A stretch of DNA of 64,000 nt, taken from assembly GCA_014653585.1 (NCBI GenBank), contig JACWEH010000002.1:23999-87998 (forward strand). Reading direction: 5' to 3'. The position numbers and the translations under genes are program-made. A model generated the notes under the pieces. The model searched no databases, had not been told where the DNA came from, and was given only the letters and a program-made list of their open reading frames with translations. Every line of letters begins with the position of its first letter. Position 1 is the stretch's first letter. Positions 29,992-39,792 of the stretch are shown in pieces. This DNA is from Pelagibacterales bacterium SAG-MED38 (GTDB lineage: Bacteria; Pseudomonadota; Alphaproteobacteria; Pelagibacterales; Pelagibacteraceae).

Positions 29992-30220
29992 AAAAATTTT
30001 AACTGGAATTGTCATAAGTGATAAACCAAATAAAACTATTACAGTTTTAATTGAGAGAAAATATTCACATCCAGTATTAAAAAAAGTAGTTAAAGTAAGA
30101 AAAAAATATAATGCACACGATGAAAATAATAAATACAAAACTGGTGATAAAGTTTCAATCGTTGAGAGTAAACCTTTTTCAAAAAATAAAAGATTTCAAG
30201 TTATGGAGGGTGCAAACTAA
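29984..30220 (+). CDS. rpsQ: 30S ribosomal protein S17
   Basis: 16S rRNA-binding OB-fold protein, 78 residues. It has [19 protein letters not shown] near residue 6 and [20 protein letters not shown] near residue 44. Overlaps both neighbours. Confidence 0.96.
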   Translation: MPKKILTGIVISDKPNKTITVLIERKYSHPVLKKVVKVRKKYNAHDENNKYKTGDKVSIVESKPFSKNKRFQVMEGAN

Positions 30221-30588
30221 TGATACAGGTTCAAACAGAATTACAAGTAGCAGATAATACCGGTGCAAAGAAAATAGAGTGTATTAAAGTTTTAGGTGGA
30301 TCAAAAAGACGTTATGCGAGTATCGGAGATACTATAGTAATAGCAGTAAAAGAAGCGATCCCAAAAGGTAAAGTGAAAAAAGGTTCTGTCCACAAAGCAG
30401 TAGTTGTGAGGGTTAAGAAAGGTATTCATAGAGATGATGGCTCGAAAGTTAGATTTGACAATAATGCAGCAGTTTTAGTTGATGATAAAGGTGAACCAGT
30501 AGGAACAAGGATTTTTGGTCCAGTAACAAGAGAATTAAGAACTAGAGGGCAAATGAAAATAATCTCTTTAGCACCTGAGGTCTTATAA
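30220..30588 (+). CDS. rplN: 50S ribosomal protein L14
   Basis: Intersubunit bridge protein, 122 residues, beginning [18 protein letters not shown], with the [20 protein letters not shown] signature near residue 64 and the [13 protein letters not shown] segment near residue 94. One-base overlaps with rpsQ and rplX. Confidence 0.99.
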   Translation: MIQVQTELQVADNTGAKKIECIKVLGGSKRRYASIGDTIVIAVKEAIPKGKVKKGSVHKAVVVRVKKGIHRDDGSKVRFDNNAAVLVDDKGEPVGTRIFGPVTRELRTRGQMKIISLAPEVL

Positions 30589-30836
30589 TGATTAAAAAAG
30601 GATTAAAAGTAAAAATCTTGACAGGAAAAGATAAATCAAAAGAAGGTGAAGTTATCGAAATTGATAGAGTTAATAATAGAGCAAAGGTCAAAGAAATTAA
30701 TATGATAAAAAAACACATTAAAACTACAAAAGAAAAAAAAGGTGGAATTTTTTCAAAAGAAAACTTTATTCATATGTCTAACTTAAGATTAATAGATAAC
30801 CAAAAAAAAGTAAAAAAAACAGAGGTTAAAAAATAA
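30588..30836 (+). CDS. rplX: 50S ribosomal protein L24
   Basis: Assembly initiator of the 50S, 82 residues, shorter than the usual 100-105. The N-terminal KOW motif ([20 protein letters not shown]) is intact and [17 protein letters not shown] lies near residue 51. The C-terminal part is reduced to a short Lys-rich tail. Confidence 0.95.
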   Translation: MIKKGLKVKILTGKDKSKEGEVIEIDRVNNRAKVKEINMIKKHIKTTKEKKGGIFSKENFIHMSNLRLIDNQKKVKKTEVKK

Positions 30837-31390
30837 TGATACCGAGATTGAAGGAGCTTTATTTTAAACAGATACAACCAGATTTAAAGACTGAATTTGG
30901 TTTTAAAAATTTAAACATGGGCCCTAAAATTGAAAAAGTAGTTTTAAATATGGGATTGGGTCTTGATGGAAATGACACAAAAATTTTGAAATCTTGCGAA
31001 GAAGATTTAGCAAAAATAACTGGTCAAAAACCCGTAATAACTAAATTTAAAAAATCTGTTGCTAATTTTAAAACTCGTAAAGGGTCAAATGCAGGTTTAA
31101 AGGTTACTTTGAGAAAAAATAAGATGTATGAATTTTTAGACAGACTTGTAAATATAGCACTTCCAAGAGTCAAAGATTTTAGAGGCTTGTCTGTTAATGG
31201 TTTTGATAAATTTGGTAATTATACATTTGGTATTAAAGAACATATAATATTCCCAGAAGTGAGTTTTGATAGAGCAGATAAAGTAAGAGGTATTGATGTT
31301 GTAATAGTAATATCATCTAATAGCAAAGAACATAGTTTTTCATTACTCAAAAAGATGAATTTTCCATTCATAAAAAAAGGAGATAACTAA
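30836..31390 (+). CDS. rplE: 50S ribosomal protein L5
   Basis: Binds 5S rRNA and contacts P-site tRNA. The 184-residue protein has KIEKVVLNMGLG near residue 31, TGQKPVITKFKKSVANFK near residue 61 and LPRVKDFRGLSVNGFDKFGN near residue 113. One base lies between it and rpsN. Confidence 0.98.
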   Translation: MIPRLKELYFKQIQPDLKTEFGFKNLNMGPKIEKVVLNMGLGLDGNDTKILKSCEEDLAKITGQKPVITKFKKSVANFKTRKGSNAGLKVTLRKNKMYEFLDRLVNIALPRVKDFRGLSVNGFDKFGNYTFGIKEHIIFPEVSFDRADKVRGIDVVIVISSNSKEHSFSLLKKMNFPFIKKGDN

Positions 31391-31391
31391 G

Positions 31392-31697
31392 ATGGCTAAA
31401 TTAAGCTCAATTAACAAAAATAACAGAAGAATTAAACTTTCAGACAAATTTTATAAAAAAAGAGCCAAACTTAAAAAAATAATTATGGATAAAAAAATTT
31501 CATTAGAAGAACGATTTAAGGCACAACAAAAACTTTCCAAGTTACCACGTAATTCAGCAAAAAATAGAGTAATGAATAGATGTCAAATAACTGGGAGACC
31601 TCATGGTGTTTATAGAAAATTAAGAATATCAAGAATTGCACTAAGACAACTTGGACTACAAGGAAAAATCCCAGGTTTAATTAAATCGAGTTGGTAG
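31392..31697 (+). CDS. rpsN: 30S ribosomal protein S14 (zinc-independent form)
   Basis: 30S head protein, 101 residues, the long form. The conserved RCQITGRPHGVYRKLRISR segment near residue 62 has a single Cys and lacks the CxxC pairs of the zinc-binding short form. The C-terminal GLIKSSW ending is typical. Confidence 0.97.
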   Translation: MAKLSSINKNNRRIKLSDKFYKKRAKLKKIIMDKKISLEERFKAQQKLSKLPRNSAKNRVMNRCQITGRPHGVYRKLRISRIALRQLGLQGKIPGLIKSSW

Positions 31698-31709
31698 AAA
31701 GGAATTATT

Positions 31710-32105
31710 ATGAGTTTAAGCGACCCAATAGGAGATATGATAGCGAGAGTTAAAAACGCTCAAGCTAGAAATCACAAAAAAGTAAATTTACCCTCTTCAA
31801 ATTTTAAAAGTAAAATTGCTGATATTCTTAAAAACGAGGGTTTTATCAGAGATTTTAAAGTTTTAAATGAACAAAATAAAAATATTTTATCTTTAGAACT
31901 TAAATATCATTCTGGCAATCCTGTTATAAGTAATTTTGAGAGAGTTTCAAAACCTGGTAGAAGAATTTTTTCAAGTGCAGATAGTTTGCCTAAGATAAAT
32001 AACGGTCTAGGTATTGCTATATTATCAACACCAAAAGGTGTAATGACAGATATCGACGCAAGAAAACAAAGAGTTGGTGGGGAAATTATTTGTAAGGTTT
32101 TTTAA
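31710..32105 (+). CDS. rpsH: 30S ribosomal protein S8
   Basis: Central-domain 16S-binding protein; in E. coli S8 is the translational repressor of the spc operon. The 131-residue protein starts SLSDPIGDMIARVKNAQ and ends RKQRVGGEIICKVF. A GAAAGGA Shine-Dalgarno lies before the start in the 12-base gap. Confidence 0.97.
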   Translation: MSLSDPIGDMIARVKNAQARNHKKVNLPSSNFKSKIADILKNEGFIRDFKVLNEQNKNILSLELKYHSGNPVISNFERVSKPGRRIFSSADSLPKINNGLGIAILSTPKGVMTDIDARKQRVGGEIICKVF

Positions 32106-32106
32106 T

Positions 32107-32646
32107 ATGTCTAAAATAGGTAAAATAAACATCTCAATTCCTGAAAAAGTTAAAGTTGTGTTTAGTGAAAATATTCTAAAAATTGAGGGCCCATTAGGCA
32201 AGAAATCCTTAAATATTGACCCAGAGATTTTTAACCTAAATATAATAGATGGTAAAGAAATAGCTATTCGCCCAAAAACAATTGATCAAAACACAAAAAG
32301 ATTGTGGGGCATGAATAGGAGTTTAATTAATAATGCAGTTATAGGATCTGTAAAAGGATATGAAAAAGTATTAGAACTTGTAGGTGTAGGTTATAGAGCT
32401 GCCTTGAAAGGAAATCAACTTAACCTTCAACTGGGTTATAGTCATGATATCAATTTTGAAATCCCTGAAGGAGTCAAGATTGTAGTTGAAAAACAAACAA
32501 CTTTAAAAATAACTAGTTTTGATAAACAGTTAGTTGGTATGGTAGCTTCTAAAATAAAGACTCTAAGAAAAATTGAGCCTTATAAAGGAAAAGGTGTTCG
32601 AGAAAAAGGTCAATATATTTTAAAAAAAGAGGGTAAGAAAAAATAA
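32107..32646 (+). CDS. rplF: 50S ribosomal protein L6
   Basis: 50S protein near the factor-binding site, 179 residues from the ATG at 32107 ([17 protein letters not shown]), matching the usual length of about 177. A longer in-frame start at 32074 would overlap rpsH by 32 bases and add 11 residues not seen in the family. The C-terminal [18 protein letters not shown] segment is diagnostic. Confidence 0.97.
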   Translation: MSKIGKINISIPEKVKVVFSENILKIEGPLGKKSLNIDPEIFNLNIIDGKEIAIRPKTIDQNTKRLWGMNRSLINNAVIGSVKGYEKVLELVGVGYRAALKGNQLNLQLGYSHDINFEIPEGVKIVVEKQTTLKITSFDKQLVGMVASKIKTLRKIEPYKGKGVREKGQYILKKEGKKK

Positions 32647-33002
32647 TGAAATTAGATACAAGATCTAGAAAAAAATTTAGAGTTACAAATAAGCTCAAAA
32701 AATTTGCAAAAATTGAAAGATATAGATTAAGTATATTTAGATCCTCTAAAAATATTTCAGCGCAAATTATTGATGATAATAAAAATATCACATTATTATC
32801 TGCTTCATCAGTTGAAAAGGATATTAAAGAGTCAAAAACAAAAAATAAGTCAGAACTATCAAAAATTGTTGCTGAAAAATTGGCAAAAAAAGCTCAAGAA
32901 AAAAAAATAAATAAAATTTATTTTGATAGAGGAGTATATAAGTACCATGGTAGGGTAAAAATTTTTGCTGAAACATTAAGAAAAAATGGATTGGAATTTT
33001 AA
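32646..33002 (+). CDS. rplR: 50S ribosomal protein L18
   Basis: 5S rRNA-binding protein, 118 residues, with [20 protein letters not shown] near residue 25 and the C-terminal [20 protein letters not shown] segment. One-base overlap with rplF and two-base gap to rpsE. Confidence 0.97.
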   Translation: MKLDTRSRKKFRVTNKLKKFAKIERYRLSIFRSSKNISAQIIDDNKNITLLSASSVEKDIKESKTKNKSELSKIVAEKLAKKAQEKKINKIYFDRGVYKYHGRVKIFAETLRKNGLEF

Positions 33003-33004
33003 TT

Positions 33005-33520
33005 ATGGATAATGTCAAAGAAAAAAAATCAGATGATATTTTAGAAAAACTAGTTCACATCAACAGAATCACAAAAGTTGTAAAAGGTGGAAGAAGATTT
33101 GGTTTTTCTGCTCTAGTAGTTGTGGGTAATCAAGCTGGAAAAATAGGTATTGCGCATGCTAAAGCAAAACAAGTTCCAGATGCGATCAAAAAAGCCAACG
33201 AGATCGCAAGGAGAAAATTAATTCAAATCCCTTTAAGAGAAGGAAGAACTATTCATCACGATGTTAAAGCAAAAGATGGATCTGGACGTATTATCTTAAG
33301 ATCAGCATCTAAAGGAACAGGTATAATCGCAGGTGGACCAATTCGTGCTGTTTGTGAGGTTTTAGGTGTAAAAGACATAGTTGCTAAATCTATGGGTACA
33401 TCTAATGCTCATAATGTAATAAGAGCAACAATTAAAGCTTTTATGAAACAAAATTCACCAAAACAAATTTCATCAATTAGAAATAAAAAAATTTCAGAAA
33501 TAATTGAAAAAAGAGGATAA
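33005..33520 (+). CDS. rpsE: 30S ribosomal protein S5
   Basis: Decoding-fidelity protein, 171 residues. The double-stranded-RNA-binding part has [17 protein letters not shown] near residue 26 and the C-terminal part has [16 protein letters not shown] near residue 110. Its stop overlaps the rplO start (TAATG), so rpmD, which usually lies between these two genes, is absent here. Confidence 0.98.
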   Translation: MDNVKEKKSDDILEKLVHINRITKVVKGGRRFGFSALVVVGNQAGKIGIAHAKAKQVPDAIKKANEIARRKLIQIPLREGRTIHHDVKAKDGSGRIILRSASKGTGIIAGGPIRAVCEVLGVKDIVAKSMGTSNAHNVIRATIKAFMKQNSPKQISSIRNKKISEIIEKRG

Positions 33521-33972
33521 TGATAGAATTAAATAATAGATTAAAAATAAAAAAACCCAAGATTAGAGTTGGACGAGGAATAGGGTCGGGTAAAGGCAAA
33601 ACTTCAGGTAGGGGAGTTAAAGGGCAAAAATCTAGATCAGGAGTTGCTATCAAAAGCTTTGAGGGTGGTCAAATGCCATTATATAGACGTTTGCCAAAAC
33701 GTGGTTTTAATCCTTTACAAAAAGAAAATATTGCGATTTTAAATTTAGATAAAATTCAATTCCTCATAAATAAAAAAACTATTAATACAAATGATGTTCT
33801 CAACTCGTCTACCCTTAAAAAATTAAACCTAATAAATAAAAATTCAAAAAAACTTAAAATTTTAGGGACAGGTGAAATTAAGGATAAAATTAATATTGAG
33901 GCAGATTTAGCATCAAGATCAGCATTAGCTAAACTTGAAAAAGTTGGCGGATCAATACAATTAAAGAAGTAA
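33520..33972 (+). CDS. rplO: 50S ribosomal protein L15
   Basis: Late-assembly 50S protein, 150 residues. The N-terminal [20 protein letters not shown] and [18 protein letters not shown] segments are diagnostic. It directly follows rpsE, with rpmD missing, and precedes secY by 11 bases. Confidence 0.97.
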   Translation: MIELNNRLKIKKPKIRVGRGIGSGKGKTSGRGVKGQKSRSGVAIKSFEGGQMPLYRRLPKRGFNPLQKENIAILNLDKIQFLINKKTINTNDVLNSSTLKKLNLINKNSKKLKILGTGEIKDKINIEADLASRSALAKLEKVGGSIQLKK

Positions 33973-33983
33973 TAACTTAAGAA

Positions 33984-35264
33984 ATGAGCTCGTCATCTTC
34001 AAGTAATGATTTAAGAAACAGAATAATATTCACAATTGCAATTTTAGCTGTTTACAGATTTGGTACTTTCGTTCCATTACCTGGAATCGACCCAGAACAA
34101 TTAAAAATTTTAATGGAGGGTAATCAAAAGGGATTATTAGGAATGTTCAATGTGTTTGCAGGAGGAGCTGTGAGCAGAATGGCTATTTTTGCGCTTGGGA
34201 TAATGCCCTATATATCTTCATCAATCATTGTTCAATTATTAACAGGTGTAACTGATTATTTTAAAAATCTTAAAGCACAAGGTGAAACAGGAAGAGCAAA
34301 AATAACACAAATAACAAGATACGGCACTGTCTTACTTGCTACTGTTCAAGGATATGGTTTATCTGTAGGATTAGAGACATCAGCAAACTTAGTAATAAAC
34401 CCAGGTTTGTTTTTTAAAATTTCAACAGTAACAACAATTGTCGCTGGCACAATTTTTTTGATGTGGCTAGGTGAACAAATAACTCAAAGAGGAATAGGAA
34501 ATGGAATATCTTTGATAATTTTTGCTGGTATTGTTGCTGAAATACCTCGAGCGTTAGTGACAACATTTGAGTTGGGTAGAACTGGAGCAATATCAACTTT
34601 AATGATTATCGCTATATTTGTTTTATTAATACTAACTATATTATTTATTGTTTTTATGGAACGTGCTTTAAGAAAAATTCTTATTAATTATCCAAAAAGA
34701 CAAGTTGGAAATAAAATGTACGGTGGTGAGTCATCTCATCTTCCCCTGAAAATAAATCAGGCAGGTGTAATTCCAGCTATTTTTGCCTCAGCTTTGCTTT
34801 TACTGCCAGTAACCTTTTCAAATTTTAATATTTCTGAGAGTGAAACGTTTCTAAATTTAAGCTCATATTTTACGCAAGGACAACCTTTATATATGTTGTT
34901 ATATGCATCAGGCATTATCTTTTTTACATTTTTTTATACATCAATAACATTTAATCCAACTGAAACTGCTGATAACTTAAGAAAGTATGGAGGTTTTGTC
35001 CCTGGTATTAGACCAGGCGAAAGCACAGCAATTTATATTGAAAATATTTTAACTAAATTGACAACTATTGGCGCTTTGTATCTAACTTTAGTTTGTTTGA
35101 TGCCAGAATTTTTAATAGCAAATTATCCAATTCCATTTTATTTAGGTGGTACTTCAATATTAATTGTTGTTGTTGTAGCAATTGATACAGTAACACAGAT
35201 TCAAACTAGACTTATGAGTTCTCAATACGAACAACTAATTAAAAAAACTAAATTCGGTAGGTAA
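33984..35264 (+). CDS. secY: Preprotein translocase channel subunit SecY
   Basis: Channel of the Sec translocon in the inner membrane, 426 residues with about ten hydrophobic segments. Visible motifs are TFVPLPGIDP near residue 28, LGIMPYISSSIIVQLL near residue 71 and the cytoplasmic loop KYGGFVPGIRPGE near residue 333. Works with SecE encoded at 11103. No rpmJ follows; adk is next. Confidence 0.98.
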   Translation: MSSSSSSNDLRNRIIFTIAILAVYRFGTFVPLPGIDPEQLKILMEGNQKGLLGMFNVFAGGAVSRMAIFALGIMPYISSSIIVQLLTGVTDYFKNLKAQGETGRAKITQITRYGTVLLATVQGYGLSVGLETSANLVINPGLFFKISTVTTIVAGTIFLMWLGEQITQRGIGNGISLIIFAGIVAEIPRALVTTFELGRTGAISTLMIIAIFVLLILTILFIVFMERALRKILINYPKRQVGNKMYGGESSHLPLKINQAGVIPAIFASALLLLPVTFSNFNISESETFLNLSSYFTQGQPLYMLLYASGIIFFTFFYTSITFNPTETADNLRKYGGFVPGIRPGESTAIYIENILTKLTTIGALYLTLVCLMPEFLIANYPIPFYLGGTSILIVVVVAIDTVTQIQTRLMSSQYEQLIKKTKFGR

Positions 35265-35273
35265 TTTCAAAAA

Positions 35274-35837
35274 GTGAACTTAATTTTATTTGGACCACCA
35301 GGTGCTGGTAAAGGTACACAAGCAAAATATCTGGTAAAAAAATTAAATAATTTTCAAATATCAACAGGTGATATGCTTAGAGAAGAAATTCAAAAAAATT
35401 CTGAAATTGGTAAAAAAATTATCAAAGATATGAATGATGGAAAGTTTGTAAATGACGAAATAGTAAATACATTAATAGAAAATGTAATTTTTGATCCACA
35501 AAAAAATAATAGATTGATATTTGATGGATATCCAAGATCATTATTACAGGCAAAAAACCTTGAGCAATTACTTAAAAAATCAAATCAAAAAATAGATTTT
35601 ATTTTTTTTCTAAATGTAAATAAGGATACAATTATTAAAAGGATTAAGCTGAGAAAAATTATAGAGAAAAGATCTGATGATCAATCAGATACAATAATCA
35701 AAAGATATGATACATATATGAAAACTACTAAACCTGTTTTAGATTTCTACTCTAAATACCCAAATTTTTACGAGATAGATGGCAGTTCTAAAATTGAGCA
35801 AATAACAGCTAAAATTGACAATTTTCTCAACGTTTAA
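35274..35837 (+). CDS. adk: Adenylate kinase (short form)
   Basis: Interconverts ATP plus AMP with two ADP. The 187-residue protein has the P-loop GPPGAGKGTQAKYL at residue 7 and IFDGYPRSLLQAKNLE near residue 83. The LID region is the short type (KIIEKRSDDQSDTIIKRYDTY split over residues 123-143) without the four-Cys zinc insertion of the long form. The start codon is GTG at 35274. The secY-adk order is conserved in bacteria. Confidence 0.97.
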   Translation: MNLILFGPPGAGKGTQAKYLVKKLNNFQISTGDMLREEIQKNSEIGKKIIKDMNDGKFVNDEIVNTLIENVIFDPQKNNRLIFDGYPRSLLQAKNLEQLLKKSNQKIDFIFFLNVNKDTIIKRIKLRKIIEKRSDDQSDTIIKRYDTYMKTTKPVLDFYSKYPNFYEIDGSSKIEQITAKIDNFLNV

Positions 35838-35841
35838 GCCG

Positions 35842-35869
35842 TTGACTTTAAAAGATCTTCTTATATAAA
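35842..35869 (+). promoter_or_regulatory. Candidate promoter for rpsM-rpsK-rpoA-rplQ
   Basis: TTGACT, 16 bases, TATAAA within the 55-base gap after adk, one of the few gaps in the ribosomal run. Predicted start near 35876, about 17 bases before the rpsM ATG. It would allow separate expression of the alpha operon. Confidence 0.6.
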
Positions 35870-35892
35870 AGGCTGAAAATTATCATCAAATT

Positions 35893-36276
35893 ATGGCTCG
35901 TATTGCAGGTATAAATATCCCACAAAACAAACTTGTTCATATTGGACTTACTTATATTTATGGGATAGGCGATAGATTTTCTTCTCAAATTTGTTCATCA
36001 TTGAAAATCCCAAAAGATAAGAGAGTTAATCAACTTACAGATGATGAAATATTAAAAATTAGGGAGTACATAGATCAAAACTTTAAAGTCGAGGGTGACT
36101 TAAGAAGAGATTATTCTTTAAGCATTAAGAGATTAATAGACCTTGCGTGTTACAGGGGTTCAAGGCATAGAAAAAAGCTACCTGTTAGAGGTCAAAGGAC
36201 TCGATGTAATGCTAGAACAAGAAAAGGCAAAGCAATAGCGATAGCTGGTAAAAAATTAACACCATTAAAAAAATAG
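35893..36276 (+). CDS. rpsM: 30S ribosomal protein S13
   Basis: 30S head protein contacting the 50S and P-site tRNA, 127 residues, starting [13 protein letters not shown], with [18 protein letters not shown] near residue 86 and a basic tail. First gene of the alpha block, preceded by a candidate promoter. Confidence 0.98.
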   Translation: MARIAGINIPQNKLVHIGLTYIYGIGDRFSSQICSSLKIPKDKRVNQLTDDEILKIREYIDQNFKVEGDLRRDYSLSIKRLIDLACYRGSRHRKKLPVRGQRTRCNARTRKGKAIAIAGKKLTPLKK

Positions 36277-36278
36277 TT

Positions 36279-36728
36279 ATGGCAAAATTAGATAAGGTTG
36301 ATAGCAAAGAACAAAAAAATGAAAAAACAGTAAGTAAAGTAAAAAAAAGCTCTTACTCAAAAAAGAAAAAAATTAAAAAAAATATTTTAAATGGAATTGC
36401 TTTTGTTCAATCGACTTTTAACAATACAATAATTTCTATTACAGACACAAATGGAAATGTAATTTCTTGGGCTTCTGCAGGTCAAAAAGGCTTTAAAGGA
36501 TCACGAAAATCAACTCCTTACGCTGCTCAAATTGCTGCAGATGCTGCTGCCTCAAAAGCATTAGAATATGGAATGAAAACATTATCTGTTGAAGTAAAAG
36601 GACCTGGTTCAGGTAGAGAAACAGCATTAAGAGCATTACAAGCAAGAGGATTTAAAATTTTATCTATAAAGGATACGACACCAATGCCACACAATGGTAC
36701 TAGGCCACCAAAAAAAAGGAGAGTTTAA
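36279..36728 (+). CDS. rpsK: 30S ribosomal protein S11
   Basis: 30S platform protein, 149 residues. The conserved core begins near residue 37 ([18 protein letters not shown]) and includes [16 protein letters not shown] and [16 protein letters not shown]. The first 36 residues are a Lys/Ser-rich extension longer than usual. One-base overlap with rpoA. Confidence 0.98.
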   Translation: MAKLDKVDSKEQKNEKTVSKVKKSSYSKKKKIKKNILNGIAFVQSTFNNTIISITDTNGNVISWASAGQKGFKGSRKSTPYAAQIAADAAASKALEYGMKTLSVEVKGPGSGRETALRALQARGFKILSIKDTTPMPHNGTRPPKKRRV

Positions 36729-37756
36729 TGGAAACTGAAAATGTAAATATTAAAAATTGGAAATCACTTATAAAACCATCAAAAATTGATGTACAGATAA
36801 GTGATGACTTATCTCGTGCAAAAATTATAGCTGAGCCTCTTGAAAAAGGTTATGGTCTTACACTAGGTAATTCATTAAGAAGAATTTTGTTGTCATCAAT
36901 AAGAGGTGCAGCAGTAACCTCAATACAAATTGACGGTGTATTACATGAGTTTACTTCTATTAAAGGAGTACGAGAGGACGTTACAGATATAGTTTTAAAT
37001 GTTAAATCTTTAGCACTGAAATCCTCTTCGGAAGGAACTAAAAAACTTATTTTAGATGCAAAAGGACCAGGTGAAATAAAAGCTTCTGATATAACACCAG
37101 TTACTGATATAGAAATTCTAAATCCTGAATTAGTAATTTGTAACTTGGATGAAAAAACAAGTTTTCATATGGAGATGAATGTGAATACTGGAAAAGGATA
37201 TGTACCAGCAGAACTAAATAAACCTGAGGAACCCCCATTAGGTTTAATTGCAATAGACTCTCTTTATAGCCCAGTAAAAAAAGTTTCTTACTCAGTTAGT
37301 ACTGCGAGGGAAGGTAAAGCTCTTGATTATGATAAATTGACAATGGAAGTAGAAACCGATGGTTCAATCTCTGCAGAGGATGCAGTTGCTTATTCTGCCA
37401 GAATATTTCAAGACCAATTAAAAATGTTTATTAATTTTGACGAGCCAGTAGAGGCACCTGTTAAAGAAGTATCAACAGAGCCAGAATTTAATAAAAATTT
37501 ATTAAGAAAGGTTGATGAACTTGAATTATCTGTTCGATCCATGAATTGTTTAAAAAATGATAATATAATTTATATAGGTGATCTTGTTCAAAAGTCTGAA
37601 GGTGAAATGCTTAGAACTCCAAATTTCGGGAGAAAATCCCTCAATGAGATTAAAGAGGTATTGACTGGGATGTCATTGTATTTAGGTATGGAAATTCCTA
37701 ATTGGCCACCAGATAATATTGCTGAAATGTCAAAGAAACTTGAGGAAGCAATATAA
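36728..37756 (+). CDS. rpoA: RNA polymerase subunit alpha
   Basis: Assembly scaffold of RNA polymerase, 342 residues. The N-terminal domain has [20 protein letters not shown] near residue 39, followed by a linker near 245, and the C-terminal domain (about 260-320) has [16 protein letters not shown] and [15 protein letters not shown]. The C-terminal domain that binds UP elements and activators is intact. Overlaps rpsK and rplQ by one base each. Confidence 0.99.
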   Translation: METENVNIKNWKSLIKPSKIDVQISDDLSRAKIIAEPLEKGYGLTLGNSLRRILLSSIRGAAVTSIQIDGVLHEFTSIKGVREDVTDIVLNVKSLALKSSSEGTKKLILDAKGPGEIKASDITPVTDIEILNPELVICNLDEKTSFHMEMNVNTGKGYVPAELNKPEEPPLGLIAIDSLYSPVKKVSYSVSTAREGKALDYDKLTMEVETDGSISAEDAVAYSARIFQDQLKMFINFDEPVEAPVKEVSTEPEFNKNLLRKVDELELSVRSMNCLKNDNIIYIGDLVQKSEGEMLRTPNFGRKSLNEIKEVLTGMSLYLGMEIPNWPPDNIAEMSKKLEEAI

Positions 37757-38205
37757 TGAGACATGGGTTTGCCAACAAAAAACTCAATAGAACGTCAGAG
37801 CATAGAAAGGCATTGCTAAAAAACATGCTTAATTCTCTAATAAAGTATGAGCAAATTAAAACAACTTTACCAAAGGCAAAGTTTTTAAAACCTCAGGCGG
37901 ATAAAATTATAACTTTAGGCAAGAAAGATTCACTTCATAATACAAAAATTTTAGTTTCACAATTACAAGATATAAAGTCTGCAAATAAAGTAAGAAAGAC
38001 TCTATCCAAAAGATACGAAAAAAGATCAGGTGGTTATACAAGAATAATCAAAGCAGGTTATAGATACGGAGATAACGCACCAATGGCAATTATTGAATTT
38101 GTTGACAGAGATTTGGAAGCAAAAAGGGTAGATAAAAGGAAAAAATCTACTATTAAAGAGCCTGAAAAAAAAGAAGATAAAAAACAAGTCTCTGCATCAA
38201 AATAA
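37756..38205 (+). CDS. rplQ: 50S ribosomal protein L17
   Basis: 50S tunnel-exit-face protein, 149 residues. The start [20 protein letters not shown] and the [20 protein letters not shown] segment near residue 91 are diagnostic. A charged Lys/Glu tail of about 25 residues follows the core. Last gene of the ribosomal run; no intrinsic terminator is visible before rluC. Confidence 0.98.
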   Translation: MRHGFANKKLNRTSEHRKALLKNMLNSLIKYEQIKTTLPKAKFLKPQADKIITLGKKDSLHNTKILVSQLQDIKSANKVRKTLSKRYEKRSGGYTRIIKAGYRYGDNAPMAIIEFVDRDLEAKRVDKRKKSTIKEPEKKEDKKQVSASK

Positions 38206-38216
38206 TATTTTTATTT

Positions 38217-39134
38217 ATGTTAAAAAGTTACATCGTTGATTCAACGTGTAATAATATGCGTATTGATAGATGGATACGAAACACTATTGGTAAGCTTCCT
38301 CAAGGACTTATTGAAAAATCCCTTAGATCAGGAAAAATCAAAATCAACAAAAAAAAAGTAAAAAGCTCTTATCAAATTCAATCTAATGATAAAATTGATT
38401 TTTTTGACTTTAAATTTAAAGAAAGAATTATACCAAAAAAAATAAGTTTTAATCCTTCAAATAAAATAATCAAAGCAAATGAAGATTTAATAATAGATAA
38501 TAATGATAATTTTATTGTTTTAAATAAAAGTGCTGGTATTTCAGTTCAGGGTGGAACAAAATCAAAAAAAAACCTAATTGATATATTCAAAAAAAGTGAA
38601 ATTTTTTCAAACTCAAAACCTTTTTCTGTTCACAGATTAGACAAAGATACATCGGGTGTTTTTTTAATGGCTAAAAATAGAGAAACAGCACAATTATTAA
38701 CATCATTATTTAGGTTGAGAAAAGTACATAAAACTTATTTAGCTATATGTCATGGTGAACTAAATAAAAACTCAGGTGAATGGACAGATGATTTAATCCG
38801 TTATGATAACGGAAAAAAAATTTTTGAAAAAGCAAAAACAATTTACAAAGTTATCGATAAAAATTCTAATTCTAGTCTTGTTGAAATGAAACCTATTACT
38901 GGAAGAAAACATCAACTAAGAAAACAACTTTTCAATATTGGTCACTCAATTTATGGAGATGATAAATATAAATCTTTCACTAAAACAATTGGTATTAATA
39001 AGGAATTAATGCTTCATGCTTATGAAATAAAATTTATGATCAAAGATAAAAAATACACTTATAAAGCATTACTCCCCGATTATTTTAAAAAATTATTAAA
39101 AACAAAAAGACTTAGCTATTCAAATTTGAAATGA
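38217..39134 (+). CDS. rluC: Ribosomal large-subunit pseudouridine synthase (RluC/RluD family)
   Basis: Isomerises specific uridines in 23S rRNA. The 305-residue protein has an N-terminal S4 domain (about residues 14-60, [20 protein letters not shown]) and the catalytic domain with [18 protein letters not shown] near residue 138 containing the catalytic Asp, and [13 protein letters not shown] near residue 224. Choice of RluC over RluD is by overall likeness and context and is not certain. Its 3' end overlaps the convergent lipB by 23 bases. Confidence 0.85.
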   Translation: MLKSYIVDSTCNNMRIDRWIRNTIGKLPQGLIEKSLRSGKIKINKKKVKSSYQIQSNDKIDFFDFKFKERIIPKKISFNPSNKIIKANEDLIIDNNDNFIVLNKSAGISVQGGTKSKKNLIDIFKKSEIFSNSKPFSVHRLDKDTSGVFLMAKNRETAQLLTSLFRLRKVHKTYLAICHGELNKNSGEWTDDLIRYDNGKKIFEKAKTIYKVIDKNSNSSLVEMKPITGRKHQLRKQLFNIGHSIYGDDKYKSFTKTIGINKELMLHAYEIKFMIKDKKYTYKALLPDYFKKLLKTKRLSYSNLK

Positions 39135-39732
39135 AAATTTCAACTAATTTTTTTTCTAATTCTTTATAATCTTGGTTTTTGATTTTCTTTAGATTTGTCA
39201 CCCCTTTATCTTTAATACCACATGGAATTATTGCATCATATTTTTTTAGATCATTACTAATATTTATCGAAAAACCATGATACGCAATCCACTTACTAAT
39301 TCTTACTCCAATTGCAGCAACTTTTTTAGTGCCTTCATTGTCTTTATACCATATTCCAATATTTTCTTTATCTGAAAAAGTTTTTATATTAAAAAAATTT
39401 AATGTATTTATTATTGTTTTTTCAATTATTGAAATAAAATTTCTAATATCTTTTTTTCTTTTTTTTAAATCCAATACAAAATAACAAATTAATTGGCCTG
39501 GTCCATGGTAAGTAATTTTACCGCCTCTGTTTGTCTTTAAAATTTCTATTGATTTATCCAAAATATCACTATCATCATAGCTTGTTCCAGCCGTATAAAC
39601 ATCTGGATGTTCTAAAGTCCAAATCAATTCATTTGATTTATTTATATCTACATTTAATAGTCTTTCTTCCATCATTTTTTTGGCATCCTCATAAATGATA
39701 GGTTTTTCAGACTTTTTAATTTCTATACTCAT
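39112..39732 (-). CDS. lipB: Octanoyl-[ACP]:protein octanoyltransferase
   Basis: Transfers octanoate from acyl carrier protein to lipoyl domains, the first step of lipoylation. The 206-residue protein has [20 protein letters not shown] near residue 69, [20 protein letters not shown] near residue 130 with the catalytic lysine, and [14 protein letters not shown] near residue 168 with the catalytic cysteine. LipA is not in the window. It overlaps rluC tail to tail and is divergent from mgtE. Confidence 0.95.
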   Translation of the reverse strand: MSIEIKKSEKPIIYEDAKKMMEERLLNVDINKSNELIWTLEHPDVYTAGTSYDDSDILDKSIEILKTNRGGKITYHGPGQLICYFVLDLKKRKKDIRNFISIIEKTIINTLNFFNIKTFSDKENIGIWYKDNEGTKKVAAIGVRISKWIAYHGFSINISNDLKKYDAIIPCGIKDKGVTNLKKIKNQDYKELEKKLVEIFISNLNS

Positions 39733-39771
39733 TTAAAAATTGTAATCTTTTGATTATGTATTAAAAGTTCG

Positions 39772-39786
39772 TCCTAAATAATAGGA
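39772..39786 (+). promoter_or_regulatory. Inverted repeat covering the mgtE ribosome-binding site
   Basis: TCCTA, loop AATAA, TAGGA. The right arm contains AGGA, placed six bases before the mgtE ATG, so the hairpin would hide the Shine-Dalgarno. The stem is only 5 bp and could be chance. Confidence 0.35.
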
Positions 39787-39792
39787 TAAATT

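Noticed and set aside
32074..32106. Longer start for rplF overlapping rpsH.
   Set aside because: The ATG at 32107 gives the normal L6 length and N-terminus.
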